The position numbers and the translations under genes were made by a program. This document shows positions 1 through 14,600 of a stretch of 64,000 nucleotides of DNA, piece after piece. The stretch comes from Dipylidium caninum (Eukaryota > Platyhelminthes > Cestoda > Cyclophyllidea > Dipylidiidae), in the NCBI GenBank assembly GCA_017562135.1, contig QEYB01000461.1, positions 124,001 to 188,000 on the forward strand. The letters are read 5' to 3'. Below the pieces are notes generated by a model. The model was not told the DNA's origin and made no database searches. It worked only from the letters and a program-made list of their open reading frames with translations. The stretch's first letter is position 1, and the number at the start of each line of letters is the position of its first letter.

Positions 1-167
1 GCTTCATGTTCGTATTAGACGCACGTTATTAACGTCTAGTGCACTCTTTTTATGTGGAAATGTAAGAAAATGAGGCTAAAACACGACAAGAAGCGGCAAA
101 GTTAACGAAAAACATGGCTAAGCAAGTTTTTGGAGGAAGTATTTTTCTTTTACCTTTCACCATGCAG

Positions 168-3100
168 TACATCCTCCCTGGTTTTCTAACATTCCTCTAC
201 AACGAGAAGACGGAAAATCGTCTGGTTGGACGGCCACGCGTTCGACAGATTCGTGTTGTCAACATCGACTGTCAACTGCCCAAATCCATGTCCGCCTACT
301 TAACGCCCTGCTATCCGACATTTACATCGAATTTCGAAAGTCGCGAACCCATCGCTTCTGTCGGCAACCAAACCATCGCTTTGAGTGGACCCGCGTGAGT
401 TTACCACGTTTCCCTGGTACTAAGGGCAGGGGAGACGATTTTTCCATCTCATTCATTGCCGGAAAGTTGTGTTTCTTTCTGCGACAGCAAAGTTCAGCAA
501 ATGGGACATGTTTATTTGGCACATTTTCGGTTCTCCATGTTCATCGCCCTATGCCTACATGCTGACTTACCAAATTAACTGAAACAAAATTGATTCACCT
601 TGGATTTTAGTGTGGGGCGATTTTGTGCCAGCCATGGGTGCCAATGGAGTTCCTCTGCGCCACCGTATTCTCTACGCGTTTGGAAAAGGAAGAAATGCCA
701 CTGGAGCATGTAGAAATTTATTTAAAGTGTTTGGTGAAAGTACAGTCTCGTCGATCATGTGGAGAAAAGCATTTGGAAATTTTTGGAGCAGATGCTTTCG
801 ACTCTTCTAGGAAGCCACTTTCTGGGCGACCGTTTTTGATCGACGACGATGTTGTTAAGACCACGTTGTGGCGAGATCCTTTTCTGACAACATCGGAGGT
901 CGCAGAAAGACTCTATTCAGCTCAGCAAACCATTCTGGACCATGTTTGGAGGAGGGGAATGGTGTGGAAATATTCCACATTGGTGCCCCATGTGAAGTAA
1001 GTCAGAAGAATGTGAATGATCGAGTCGTCGAAAGCAAATCTCTGCTTGCTCGGAACAAAATGGAGCCAGGGATGAAAAGTGGATTGGACTGCCTGCGAAA
1101 AACTCGTAAGGCGAGGGGCATGTTGTGAGCCCGGGGAAGCGAGCTGCTCCACCTCCAAAGCAAATTTGTCTCTCAGTAAGAGAACGTTTTGGTGTGCATG
1201 GTGGGACATTGGGGAGGGGAGGGGGGGGGCAAGAGGAATGCATTGTGACCTTGTAAAGCCGAACGAAAAGGTCAGTTAGGAGGAGTGGTGTCAGCAAGTG
1301 GATGATTTAAAAAGACAGCAGTGCAAGAAAAGGGGCGGGTGATGTTGATTGAAGAGGAGAGATGACGACGAACCGCGTGATGATACTTCCGGGCCGCATG
1401 TTGCTTAAGGGGACTGGTCAAGAGGCTGCGGAACGATGTTGGTAATTTCTGTCGCACCCACCGTATTTCCTGAACTCAGCATCCTTCGACTCGCATTTGT
1501 TTTTATCATTAAAAAATTTATTGGAGGACAAAAAATCCGCTAGTGAAGGCGACGTCTAACAGACAGGGCTTCCATTTTTCGTATGAAAAAATGGAGCATT
1601 TTTCAAGAATAGGATATACAAATTGCTCTCTCGCTGGCAGGAAGTCATTAATAATAATTAAGAATTAATTCCAAAATTAATTTATTCCGAAAGGGGCATA
1701 ACTTTTCGGTTGAACTGAAATATGCATCCTTTTTGTGTTTTGAGGAAGCAGAGCTAAACTCTTTCCTTCCCTCCGCTTCCGAGATGCCGAGGCCACAAGG
1801 AATGCTTTCCAACATGCAAGTGACGAATCGGCATTCGGTGAAGAGTTGGGCTTAGATGAGGAGACTCGACGGAACCGTCGAGTGAAAACACTAAAAACTC
1901 CTGTACGATGGTTAAAAGCTGCTCCATGCCGCGACACTCTTCGTCGCAGTGTTCACAGGAGTTACAGCCTTCTGCCGCCCATTCTTTCCGTTAGCCCAGC
2001 GGAGATCACTTTTATTTCAAATTCGACCAGAAAAACTGCGCCCACAAGTCCTCCCTCCTTTTCCTCCCGCACCCCTCCGACCGCCCCAGAATGGCGATTT
2101 CTGTTTTTTTGTCTCCAAGTCACCTAATAAAACCTCCATCTCACGTTGGACAATTTTAACTGTTACCTCTTTGCGTAGATGGCGTTGGAGAAGTGATTCG
2201 GAGTCGGGAAGTGGACGCGTCGCGGGCACAATGGCCACGTATCCCGGCTCGGGCTACTACCTCGACCTCGAGGTGGACGGTGAGACGACGGGACTGATGC
2301 TGCAAGAGTTGTACAAAGGCCAGTGGACTGGTGAGGCCACACGTGCCATCATCTTCGACTTCACCCTCTACAATGCCAATCTCAACTTCTTCAGTGTGGG
2401 ACGGTGAGTCTTTTGTCCACACTCCACCATCCCGCGGGTTGAAAGCGCTAATTGCCGTCGGGTGGGGAGCAGTTTCATACCTCAAAAGGCTAGTTGAAAA
2501 GGCAACTTGTGATTTCTCTCTTGCTCACTCCCGTAGTTGTAGGATAACACGTTGTTCAAACTGTATGAGGTGCTGTGAAAATTCCCCTTTGTCCCATATA
2601 TTAGTAAAGCTGAGAAGGAAGGGGACTTTGATGCCGTGGTATTCAACACGAGATGATTTTCCATGCTCTTCACACACTTTTTTTACTTATTTCTCGCCCT
2701 CTGTCAAATGTGACAAGGCGCTGTCAGCGGGGCGCCTTAAAGGACATGCGGACGAACGGGGTTTCAGTATTTTCTCTCAGTTAATCGGAGTCGTCGCGAT
2801 TTATGGTAAACTTATAAGATTTAACAATTTCCAAGTGTTAAGACTGTCAGTGGTTGGAGGTGGTGTGGTCGGGGAGACGAATTCGGGAGCGGAGCAATCA
2901 AAGGAGACTTTCACTCAGTCTCCATTTCTCTATTTTCATGGCACTGCTATCGAGTTGTAAACAACGAAACGGGCGTTTTTGTTTAGTCTGTATTCAACTA
3001 CGATTGTATCCTGCACCGGATATTTTTACTTACAAATGTAAAGGATATTCTTTCTACTCAATTCGCAGAATTTTGTCGTTTTTACTCCATTTTTACTTTA

Positions 3101-6100
3101 TTTATCGACGGAAACAAAGGGGAATAAGACGAGATTAACATCACTTCTCTCGTACGATTTCAAATTGAAACGTATCACACCTCAAGCTCCAAAAGACATC
3201 AATGAGGCATTCGGAGATGGATCCGCTAATGCAAAAAGTGCTCGATGTTTTCCCAAAAATGTCGTTTTGGTGAGTGGAGTAGCGTCAACAAGCCTCGAGG
3301 AAGACCACCGACCCATGTTGGTAACGAGAAACCATTAAGGACTCCTGCGGAATCCGATCTACATACAACTGTTCGTGACGTGAACTTGGGGATAAACGGA
3401 ACAGGAACTGGCTATCCACACGGTCATCTTAAAAGATCTTCACATGATAGATGATAAAGGAAAAAAAAATAGGTCCTCTATGTGCCCGTCGTAGGGCCAG
3501 ACGCAACTGTAGATGATCGAGTGGCCAAAAGAGCGATTCCACATCTTTGTTGCCTCACAATATACAATTGCCATCGTTATTACAACAAATTGCCACTTTT
3601 CATGAAAAAAGAGTTTCGTATAGTAATGTGAAGCGATGAAGCGAATGGCGAGGTAAGAGGACACCACCCGGACAACTTTTGAGGCGTAACTTCATCAAAA
3701 ATTATGGTTGCATGTGGTTGAATGCCCAGAGGGTGATCATCCATTAATCATTCTTGCCTACAGCCCGACAAAACCATTGCCGTCGAACTGATTTTTGGCC
3801 TGAGAAAAAACAACCAACGCTACTCAATTGGCGCGGGAGCAATATTAATGCATGTTAACGCACGCTGGTCATATTAAGCCTCAAATTATGTTGACGAATC
3901 AAATAACTTCTGTAAAATGCGAAATTTTACCATATCCTCCATGTATACTCGAGATTTCTTTGCAAGATTGTTTCCCTTTCCGTAATTATGGGCCACTTAT
4001 CAGGGAAAAATGTCATAATCGAAGTTTCTTATTAACTCTATAAACAGAGCTTTGTAAAGACACATGTGGCGTGCTCAATCGTCGACAGAAAGGCGAGGAT
4101 GCAGTGAAAGCCCTTCCAAGTAAATATAATATTTAATGTGAGAAATAATCACTTTTAAATTTTCCACGTCTTTTTCGTAGTTTTCATAATAATATAAATG
4201 CATTGGAGTGGCGAGGGTTGATTTTACTCTACTGATAATCTATTGAACATCATGGACCTCTTCATTTGACATTGAGACAAATATTTTTACAGTGTTCACT
4301 CGTCCAATATCCTTCACTTTGCATTCGACATCCGTTTCATAATTTCCAAACTAATAACTTAAATATTCGAGCGAGAAATGATTCTCATGCTATTGTGTAC
4401 GTTTTTTAGACTGTTATTTGAAACGCCTTACACAGGAGGTGTTATCGCGTCGGTTGATCTATATCCCCTTCGTTTGATTCACCAGCACTCCACCTCCGAA
4501 TACATCATTTTCATCTGTGAGATCATTTCCCTCCTCTTTGTGGCCTACTACCTTTACAAAGAAATCAAATCGGCAAGTTGATAAGGATTGATTTCAACCT
4601 CTTATGGCATTTAGTCTTCCCACCTTTTCAACGCCGACAATTGTACTCACTGGTTAGAATTCAACTTTACTCGACGATTTATACGGACTGGGGTGGAAAA
4701 GTTCCCTCAAGATGGGACAAACTAAGAGCAAAACAAACATTTCTGAGACAACAATTTTCTTACCGCGTGACAACGAACAGACGATGCTATCCTTCCCCCA
4801 AAATGACATGTTCGACAGCACTGCTACTAGGGTCTTAATGAACGTATCACAGTTGTCCTCCACCAAAAACTGTTTCTTACCGGTTTATTGAAATGGTCCA
4901 TTTGAGTTTTAGCCAAGAAATTAGTAACGGAGTAGCTCTGTCAGCCTCACTCTTCCTTTCCAAAGTTGCGCCGAGCAATTTAGTCCAAACCTACGAAGAA
5001 TGTAAGGCCTCTTTGACTCCACTAGACTAAATAATCCCCTTTCTTTATTCAAAGTGACATAATAACGGCAATGGTGATTGACTCGACCATTGTAGGTTCC
5101 ACTTTTGAGTCTTCTTACAGCTGGAATGGCGCGAATCGCCGAACCAGGATGTCGTGTTGTCACTCCCTTGGCATTAGGCGCTAGCACAGCGTATCGGAAG
5201 CGGTGGTGAAGTGGCCAAATGTAAGACTAGAATGTCCACCTAATTACTCGTTTAATAAACAACATTCCCACGTCCCGGTAGCTTTGGCTAATGCGGCTTT
5301 ATGGACGATGATATCATACCCACTTAGTAATAACAAGATGGACAAAGGGGTCGGACTTTGAGACGGAGAATGTGAGTTAGGATGATGTGACACCACCGAG
5401 TGACCCTCCAATGACCTTAAGAACATTGCAGCCTGTCCAGGGACTACATCTCAGACTGGACGAAGGCCCCCATGTGACGGCTGTGCCATCACTATGCGAC
5501 TTATTTTAACCTGTGTTAGGAGTGCGGGCATCACGAAGGCCTCGTCGAGTGTTTAGGGTCAACCTCAGGACTCCAGATGTCTCCCGTCTGGCTCATCTCC
5601 CACGCTCTGATTCATACTTCGTCCTTTTCGTCAACCCTGCCGTAATTACTAAAGTCTGGAGTAAACTTGTCTATTCCACGCGCAGACATACAAACAGACG
5701 TAAGTCGCTGCACTGTGGAAGTTGGCCTGTGTTCCACTTGAAATGCTAACGGAAATGGCACAACTCGAGAGCCGCTAGGAATTTCGGTGGGGTTAACCGA
5801 AACTCCTGGTTGCTCTGGCGATTAGTACCTCATTGGAAGTGACAACACACTCTCAGCTCCGAAAATAAGCCAAATTTCACTTTATCTTTTAACTACAAAA
5901 AGTGATTTGATAAACTCTCGAATGAGGGTGCGGAGAATATTCCCCTTCCCCGTAGACTAATCAACAGACGAAATGTAATGCGATAAGCACATAGATGTTA
6001 GTCAGGCGAGTTGAGTGAAACAATCCCTTTCCAGATTTCCAAAATGGGCCTCTCCTACTTCCGTCACTTTTGGCATCTCATCGACCTCCTCGTCATCTCA

Positions 6101-8000
6101 CTCAGCGTCGCCTGTGTCTGTCTCAACGTCTACAATCGCGTCATTGTCAAGAGTCTCCTCAGCGACGGCATTTCTCCCCACGGCGTCTACCCCGAATTCG
6201 GGCATATCGGCTACACATCGCTGCAGTATAAGCGTCTACTCGCCATCCGCAGCTTCTTCTCCCTCATCCAGGTACAGAAGAGATTCAACAATTTCTCCTC
6301 TTCTGGTGCTTATCTGAAAAATCCTCTCGTAATTCCACCTAAAAGTTGCCACTGCGATGTTAGAGAGAACCGCCTCTTTCGCGTATCGAGTCTCCGAATT
6401 CTGTTTGGAAGACTAAAATAGTTTGAAGAAATTGGCATGAGGAATTCCAGGATAAAGTCTTCAAGGAGCCGCGAAACTCTCCACTCTACGAAACTTCTTA
6501 AAGTCTACATTTCGACACTAAACTGCAGGAGATGTAATTACCCCCTGCTCTGTATTTTTATTGCATTAATAACACGATAATTACTTTTTTTTAGATTTTC
6601 AAGTTCGTCAGTTCCAGCGAGACTATGGGCCAGTTGACAGCGACAATAAACTACGCCACCTATGATATGATCGGTTTCACAATCATGTTTGGCATTGTCT
6701 TTGCTGCTTTCGTGCAAGCTGGAACCCTCATGTTTGGATCAACCAGTTCCGAATTTAAGTCGTTCGACCTCACAGCGTATGTCTGGGACAGCCATTTTAT
6801 ATCCATTTTGATCTCTCTCTAGATTCGCCCTCTACCGTATCATCCTCGGAGACTTTGATATGTCGGCAATCAAGGCTGCACACATTTTCCTAGGACCTCT
6901 CTACTTCATAATTTACATCTTTTTTGTCTTTTTTGTCCTTCTCAACATGTTCTTGGCGATAATCGGAGAAGCCTATGCAAAAGTTAAGGAGGATATGGCG
7001 AAACGTAAAAATGATTTCAAGTTTATCGGATATATTCGCTATGTAAGTGGCTTGAATCCCCCCTAAATCATCCCTTCAACCATCCATCAGCCAAGTTATC
7101 TATCCTCCATCCAGTTTTTCCTCCCTTCACTAATTCTCCCACCTATTCGAGTTGCATGATCAGCGCATTCTATTCTGTAGAATACGAAGGAGTTTTTTGC
7201 GAGGTTCTCGAAGCGAAGAAGAATGCCTCTGGACAAGGTTCTCGAATCCGCTGGTGTGGGGGATCAAATGGAGCTTACCTTCGGCAATTGGAGACGTGCC
7301 ATGAAAAAGTAAGTCCGCATTGACTTTAGATCCTGAAAGCATCGAATTCCTCGGTGCCTTAAATATTGCTTACCTGGAAAGATGTTTTCCGTCTCTATAG
7401 AAAAGTCGTACTTGAAGCAAAACATGATAGAGAAGACTGTATAGTTGCGGTACAAACTTTTGTGACAAGAATAGATTGTTTACCTTGTTAGATAAGGCCA
7501 CCGCACCTTCAATTTTAGTGCTGGCTACTCAGAACTTGAGACGAACTTTCTCTTCCACAAGTACGACAAGGACGGCGACAATATGCTGGATTTCGTGGAA
7601 CGTCGTCGAATGCGGGAGGACTTCTCCTTGGGTGTAAGTCATCTTCTGAACAATTTTCCTTTTTACCAGATCGCTTTTCAACCGCCTGACTCTGATGATG
7701 AGAACACAAAGGCCGATGATCATGGAAAGTCACAAGAACCGAAAAAGGATCTGGTAGGTTACCATTCGTCCAAACACTCCGACGTCAAATGTCGTTCCAC
7801 CCTTCACACCCTCATCCGCCTCTCCTCTTTTCTAGTTTGCTGATCCTGAAGACTGTGAGGAGCTAATCGAACGCATAGGAGACGTGGAAGAGGGCGTCAA
7901 CACAGCGGTTAGATACATCTGCTCAATTCTGAGCAAAATTGAACACGCTGAGCGCCAGAGGCGAAAGGATGAACATGCGCTTCTAAAGGGCATCATCTAA
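168..8000 (+). CDS. PKD2: Polycystin-2-like TRPP cation channel, 3' portion (5' exons outside window)
   Basis: Exons, read by splice signals and phase: 168-394, 2179-2403, 4410-4572, 6035-6271, 6595-6776, 6823-7042, 7181-7308, 7519-7633, 7670-7753, 7836-8000 (581 codons plus stop). Polycystin-2 is a six-TM non-selective cation channel of ER and cilia. Exons 1-2 give the extracellular polycystin (TOP) domain, with RLVGRPRVRQIRV and GSGYYLDL followed by FTLYNANLN; exon 3 carries FETPYTGGVIAS and the TM2 region. Exons 4-6 give TM3 to TM6 with the pore-loop motif RIILGDFDM (selectivity LGD) and S6 as FFVLLNMFLAIIGEAY. Exon 8 encodes a canonical EF-hand loop, DKDGDNMLDFVE, and the last exon a short charged helix, in line with the family's coiled coil. 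The N-terminus and TM1 must lie upstream. Intron 3 starts with GC (GCAAGT). Introns 1 and 2 contain mariner remains. The family call is firm; the PKD2 versus PKD2L distinction is not. Confidence 0.9.
612..1690 (+). pseudogene. Decayed mariner transposase in PKD2 intron 1
   Basis: Conceptual translation across several frames and stops follows the order of a mariner (Tc1/mariner, DDD/34D) transposase. It starts with a degenerate N-terminal helix-turn-helix region near 620-780, then SGRPFLIDDDVVKTT with a second HTH ending in LVPHVK (about 820-995). Next come KLVRRGACCEPGEA and AWWDI (about 1100-1210), a QQVDDLKRAVQEK-like stretch (about 1290-1330), and a C-terminal HPPYF...LFLSLKN...YKLLSRWQEVINNN pattern (about 1455-1660). 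At least three frameshifts and several stops make it non-functional, and the segment matching the first catalytic Asp region is altered. Same orientation as the host gene. Terminal repeats were not identified. Confidence 0.8.
3140..4140 (+). pseudogene. Second decayed mariner transposase in PKD2 intron 2
   Basis: A degenerate mariner reading frame runs for about 1 kb. INEAFGDGSANAKSAR (about 3198-3246) and RGRPPTHVGNEK (about 3296-3335) match the N-terminal region. KEFRIV/FHEKRVSYSNVKR (about 3600-3640) covers the catalytic DEKW block, with the first Asp lost. A WLNAQRVIIH-like block (about 3710-3745) and a NWRGSNIN block near 3820-3850 follow in the usual order, then a tail near 4080-4130. 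Frameshifts and stops interrupt it throughout. Its N-terminal block differs clearly from the copy in intron 1, so the two look like different mariner lineages rather than duplicates. Element ends were not resolved. Confidence 0.75.
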
Positions 8001-8486
8001 CCTCGTTTTCATTAAAATTTACTATAAAAAGGACCACCATACGGACTATAACATTTTCTGTTGCATTACGATTCGGAAAAATAAAACTACCACCCTCCCA
8101 CATCACGGCGGATACAGCACAATGTTAAAGAATACTTCAAAATGTTAAACAAAAATATAACACTTAGGTAGTAGCAAAATTAACAAATGTTTTACATAAC
8201 AAAGACACTAGTTGGTGAAAACTGAGGAAACGACGAGTAGAACTCAGTCAATTGACATATTGGCTTGGTGACTCTCAGCCAGAGGTTGGACACCCCTCTT
8301 TTGAATTCCGATATGTCCTTCTGTTTGTCCTTTTTCCCTTTTTCACCTTTTTCCAATACACCCTTTCCACGAGCTGCTGAGACTTGATAAGTTGTCGCAC
8401 CTACCAAGATCGTGGAGGGCGTCATCCTTGGCTTGATGACCAGAAAAGAAAGCAGAATATCAACGTTAGTTAGATATTCACAACTA
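8001..8486. other. Intergenic space between convergent polycystin and CDK genes
   Basis: This holds the polycystin 3' UTR with AATAAA at 8080 and presumably the 3' UTR of the CDK gene on the other strand. The - strand is open over 8192-8557 in a different frame from the kinase, with a Lys/Glu-rich peptide. It could be an alternative 3' exon of the kinase, but no conserved domain is visible. Confidence 0.4.
8080..8085 (+). promoter_or_regulatory. Polyadenylation signal of the polycystin gene
   Basis: A canonical AATAAA lies 80 bases after the polycystin stop codon. The spacing suits a short 3' UTR before the convergent kinase gene. Confidence 0.55.
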
Positions 8487-9860
<1,374 letters not shown>

Positions 9861-12572
9861 CCCCTTCGAATATTGAAAGCGGGTCTTGTGAAGTGATCAT
9901 TTTTCATTGGTTACTCGAAGGTCAATGGGCCTTTAAGTACTTTCTATTATTAAATTGTCAATCAGTTAATCATTTAACAACTCGCAAACCCATACATATA
10001 TGTTTATCTACATTGTATAAACTATGTATAATTAGACCAAATATTATAGACGTGTTAGCGTGTTAATCATTCACTGCGGTTCCTTAAAATCGACCATACA
10101 TTTGTTGCGATTAAAGGGAGCGCATTAACCAGTGCAATGCTTATGCGCAATGGTTCAACAATTTTTATTGACGTACCCACTAAATAACTCTAATTTGACT
10201 TTATCTACTTTCCCCAGATGCTACTTATAAATACATGAACTGTTAACAACCTAAAGATTTTGAGGGTAATTTACATTGCGCAATGGCTAGATAAATTTCA
10301 TTGTCATATAATCATCCATGTACTTACACTATTAATACTTTCTATAATATGTGTCACTTAAGCATCATTAACCCTCAATATAAGTTTAAATAATCACTTT
10401 GAAAACCACACCGAATAGTGTAATTTGTGCAAGCAACGTGAAATACATATACCGATTGCACATTTCTTATCCTACCTCATCCATCTTAGTCTAATCATCC
10501 AATTTTGGGTGCACAAACGGAAAACCCTAAAGCTGGTGGGGATTTTCTGTCGCATATCTAAATGGCTTTTTCCAGCCTTCCGCCCCACGAAAGGACAAAG
10601 TATTAAACGAAAGTACATTTGTTTTATCAGAAACTTCTGAAATTAATCGCGTTCAGCGTCTGTCAACCGCAATCAAGATCTCTCGGAGACCAAATATTAT
10701 AGTCAGATGGCGGATAACTGCACATTTCATTGTTATACCCTGCGTGCTTAATTTGAATTCTCACGAGTTATTACTAAAATGGTTTCAAGATCCAAATACA
10801 CGCATTTGTTAAGGAAATGAAAGCGCCGGTGGTGCGGTGGGACTGTTACGAGACCAAGCCGTCATTAACTCCAGCCCAGGAAAGCCTGTCTCTTAAAAAA
10901 TTAAAGCACTCATTGGAGAACACAATGGAAAATTATAGCAGGAGTGCCTAACTCCCTAATTTAAGAGGCTTCATCATACTCGAAATAGAATTTCTTTTAT
11001 CTTATCCTACCCTCTTTCTTACTCTGCTGAGATGATTAACTTCAATCAAGTGTTGGATAGGGAGAGAGCGGTTAAGTTATTAGATTCATTAATTTCTTGG
11101 CACTTCCCAAAGGAGCTACAAACAAGTTCTCTCAATTAGTGACATTCTCGGCGCAAGCCTAATTGAGTTGTTGGTGTGTAGTAGAGAAACGGTAACTTTT
11201 TGACCGCTTTTCTGCCTGCTATATTAGTCGCGTTAAAACACATGCATATCCGAGTGTCAGGGGTATACAGCAGCAGTATAGTGAGATTTTCCATAAATTA
11301 CCGTCAAGTAAAAAATTCAACTGTTAAGTTAATTACCCTTAATTAATGCTACTAAACATTGTTCTGCGTTTCTTTTCTTCATACCTAATGACGAGTGCCT
11401 GTCAAAAACGTCTTGCGCCTCGTGAAGTGCCCCGTCGGTATATAACTGTGGTGTGATGTGGTATTCTTTTAAACTCCGCTGTCTCTGCTGAATGCAACGA
11501 GTTAAAGTTGTGACCTGGACAACGGATGTTTTGTGTGCGACTATGTCCCTCCACGGACAAACAGTTGGGGGAAGACGCAAAGACGCTACTGTTAATATAT
11601 ATCAGTAGCCGCGGAAATAGTAGACAGATTTAGACCTACATATTTTCGCTATTTGGTGAATATTTTACAATGGCAATTCAGAATCTGCCCGCAAATATTT
11701 GATAAAAATAGGTGAAATTAATGATGTTGGAATGGAAACCATGAAACGATTGTTTTGTTTTAGTTCTTTGTTTCGATTTCGACAGTTTTATTTGTACATT
11801 TCAAAGGTACTCTTCTTACAAAACCCATTTTATTTTGCTTTTACCTTATGGGAGCGAAAGTGTACGAGGCTGATTAAATTATAGCGCGCTCAACAAGGAA
11901 AAATACTCTTTCGATCCCGATAATTTCGTTCTGGCAATTTGTATTGTCAACGAAGCATCGAGAAGGAGGAATGCGCAGGCTCATGATGGAGACGAGGATG
12001 AGGAAGAAGGTCCGACATCCGTGGTATCCGATTCACACACCGAGCTGTAGGTGAACTCGAAATTGAATTAGGATCTGGGTGTACACCAGCGACTGTTACA
12101 ACATCTGTGTACCGGTCTTATTGAAAAAAAATAGGAACGCATTGCCTAATAAGGAAAAAAATTCAGTTCCTGTTGATAAATTAATTTTTCTCCAAGATGC
12201 AATTTGACCACATGTTTCATGCTGAACAAATATTTCTCCGACCAATTATTTTCTTTCTGGGGATTACGAATAATTTGTAATAACGGGAAAGAAAATGAAA
12301 CAGACCTTAAATCGTTTATTAACAATGCAGAAGTTTCCCTTTAATTATTACCTTTTTGGGTACTGTGGCGCATTTTGAACGAATGAAATTTAAGAATGAG
12401 AAGGTAACTGCACCAGACTATGAATTGTTTATTAACTTTCGTCTAAACATAAGTAGTAACGTGAAAACTGACCCACTTAAGCAAATTATCTCAAAAGAAT
12501 TAACAAATTTAATAGCTTCTTCAAATAGGCAAAGATTTATGTGGGCGCGTTAAAACTACGCTATATTTTCGC
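9861..12572. other. Intergenic region upstream of the CDK gene
   Basis: AT-rich and without recognised genes. It should include the CDK promoter, but no TATA or defined element could be picked with confidence. A - strand open frame (11329-11580, 83 codons) has no recognisable motif or splice partners. Nothing else supportable was seen. Confidence 0.5.
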
Positions 12573-12949
12573 CCACGTTCAAAACAAAAACCCCTAATGT
12601 TTTAATTGCCTGAAAATATATTTTAAGGTTCATTCATATTATTACCAAGGAAGTGTTGGACCCACTGTGAGGTACTTTTTGAAAATAGAATTGAAAGTCT
12701 TGCCAAAAGTTCACCCATCGGCGGGCATGACTCGCCAAATGGCAACTCAGGCCAGCAGCCAAACCTCGCACAACTCGGTTTGGTCGGGCGTCTGCGTGCA
12801 CGTCCACGAGCTACCGCGGGACAGCAGCGACCAAGGACGCTAAGACGCAACCGGGGAGCGGGCAGAGACCGGAAGAAAGTGTGCCCAGCCCGCAGCCAAG
12901 AGCTGTCACAAGCAGTGACACGCCTTCAAGCGCCGCACACCGAAACACA

Positions 12950-12962
12950 CCCCCCCCCCCCC
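12950..12962 (+). repeat. Homopolymer C run in repeat A
   Basis: Thirteen consecutive C residues; the reverse-complement copy carries a longer G run at 26966-26981. The length difference marks independent slippage since the two copies separated. Confidence 0.9.
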
Positions 12963-14426
12963 AGGAAATCCACTTTTCCCGTTCACGTTCCACGTCCCAA
13001 CGTCCACGGATGCTCGCAATTTCGGCTCGCACGTGCCGATTTTCGTCTGACTTTACCCGAAACAGCGTCCACCCCGCGTGTTGTCGCGCCACGGCAGCGC
13101 GAGCAACGCCAACTCGCCGACTTGGCTGTCAGTGCAAATGACACAACTAAGGGCGACCAACGGCGAGGGCGTCCCAGACTATCACCACTCACTGTGTCAA
13201 CTCTCAGACCCCTGCCATATCCCCGCCCACCGCCCCGCCACCGCTCACCCCCTCAACTCAAGTCGGTGGAAGCCCTGCACTTTGTCTACGCCCACCGGGA
13301 ACTTCAACGTACCGAAATGTTGCCGAAAGAGAGCTTTACACCTATTAAGTTGGAGTCTGGCTAAACGAGCTTAGAAATGAGTAGAGCAACAGAAGGGGCC
13401 ACTTCTTTCCACGCTATTTTGTATTGATCACGTCAAGTATGCCATTTGATAAGATATGAATTATTTCTAAACCTCACGAATGATTAAGAGTGTTATAACT
13501 GCGTCTTTTTGGTTGTTTGATTCCTTTAGACTAAAAAATAAGTGATAATTTTGAGAGGCAAAATATTAATCGGCCGTTGAAATAGCGGGTGAATGGGGAG
13601 ATGCGAAATTTAATACTGCAGAGAGTTAACAACTGCCAGCGTGGGCAGGAACTGCAGGCTTTTGCCGTCGTTCAGCTTTACCGACAGTCATTTTGTGCGC
13701 GTTGATTGCGCATGCTGCATTTCCTTTTTTCTTCTTTTTTAATTACCGTTTAGCGCATTTTTCAACGCAACAGTTCAGACTCAGTTGACGGCTTCCACAC
13801 TCGTCGCTCTTACTGGCTCCTCTTCTCTCCTCCTCGTCAGCGCACACCGGCCCCCCGTTCACCTGATGGTTTATTCCCTCGCGGTGGCGCTACGAACAGC
13901 ACCTTCGTGCCTTCAAAAGACGTTGCGTGCGAGTTATTTCCTGCTCGAGCGCTGATTAGCACGTTGGAACTATGACGAGTGGTGCCATTAAGTAGACTGG
14001 GCGAAAATCCTCACATCGTTAAATTATATTTACTCAAATTCCTTCCATTGGCAAGTCGCTTACGGCCTTCTCTGAAAATTCCCTATTTTTAAGCCCTTCA
14101 TAAATTATTCAAAGGTACAGTAGCATTGCTATCGCATTTCCTTCTCCTAAAAATAATTCGCAATCGGAGAAGACAATAACCGCTGGGAGGATGTCGCTTG
14201 ATAAGGAAACGCGGTAAAGTCACATTGGAGAGGAGTTAATTTGTCAAAAGTCATGGGAGCGCCATGTGCCCGTCGGGCGTTGTCATCAGGCAGAGACGAT
14301 GCGTCGAACAATTGCAATTGCCAGGTCCGGATTTCCTCTCCAGTCCATTCATTGTGCCCAGACATTGAACAGAGTCGCAGCTGCGTGTCTGATTCCCTGG
14401 TCAGACGCAAGTTCACGCATAGTTGC

Positions 14427-14447
14427 GCGTGTGTGTGTGTGTGTGTG
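14427..14447 (+). repeat. GT dinucleotide microsatellite
   Basis: About ten GT units inside repeat A. The matching place in copy A' (about 25810-25820) keeps only a short ACACACGCGC stretch, so this expanded in one copy. Confidence 0.85.
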
Positions 14448-14573
14448 CACGGGATTCCTCATTCCTCACACGTCGTCGTCATTCCTCGCCTCGTCAGTCG
14501 GTTGACTTCGTCCGTGACGCTTAACCATACTCTAATTGCCGAATGGAAATCTAGGAGACCAATGCCGTATTCC

Positions 14574-14600
14574 ATCTTCTTCTTCTTCTTCTTCTTCTTT
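14574..14600 (+). repeat. TTC trinucleotide microsatellite
   Basis: About nine TTC units within repeat A; A' holds only GAAGATGGGG at the mirrored position. Confidence 0.85.

Noticed and set aside
2331..2960. + strand ORF of 209 codons after polycystin exon 2
   Set aside because: It crosses a clear splice donor (GTGAGT at 2404) in another frame and has no recognisable motif; intronic chance ORF.
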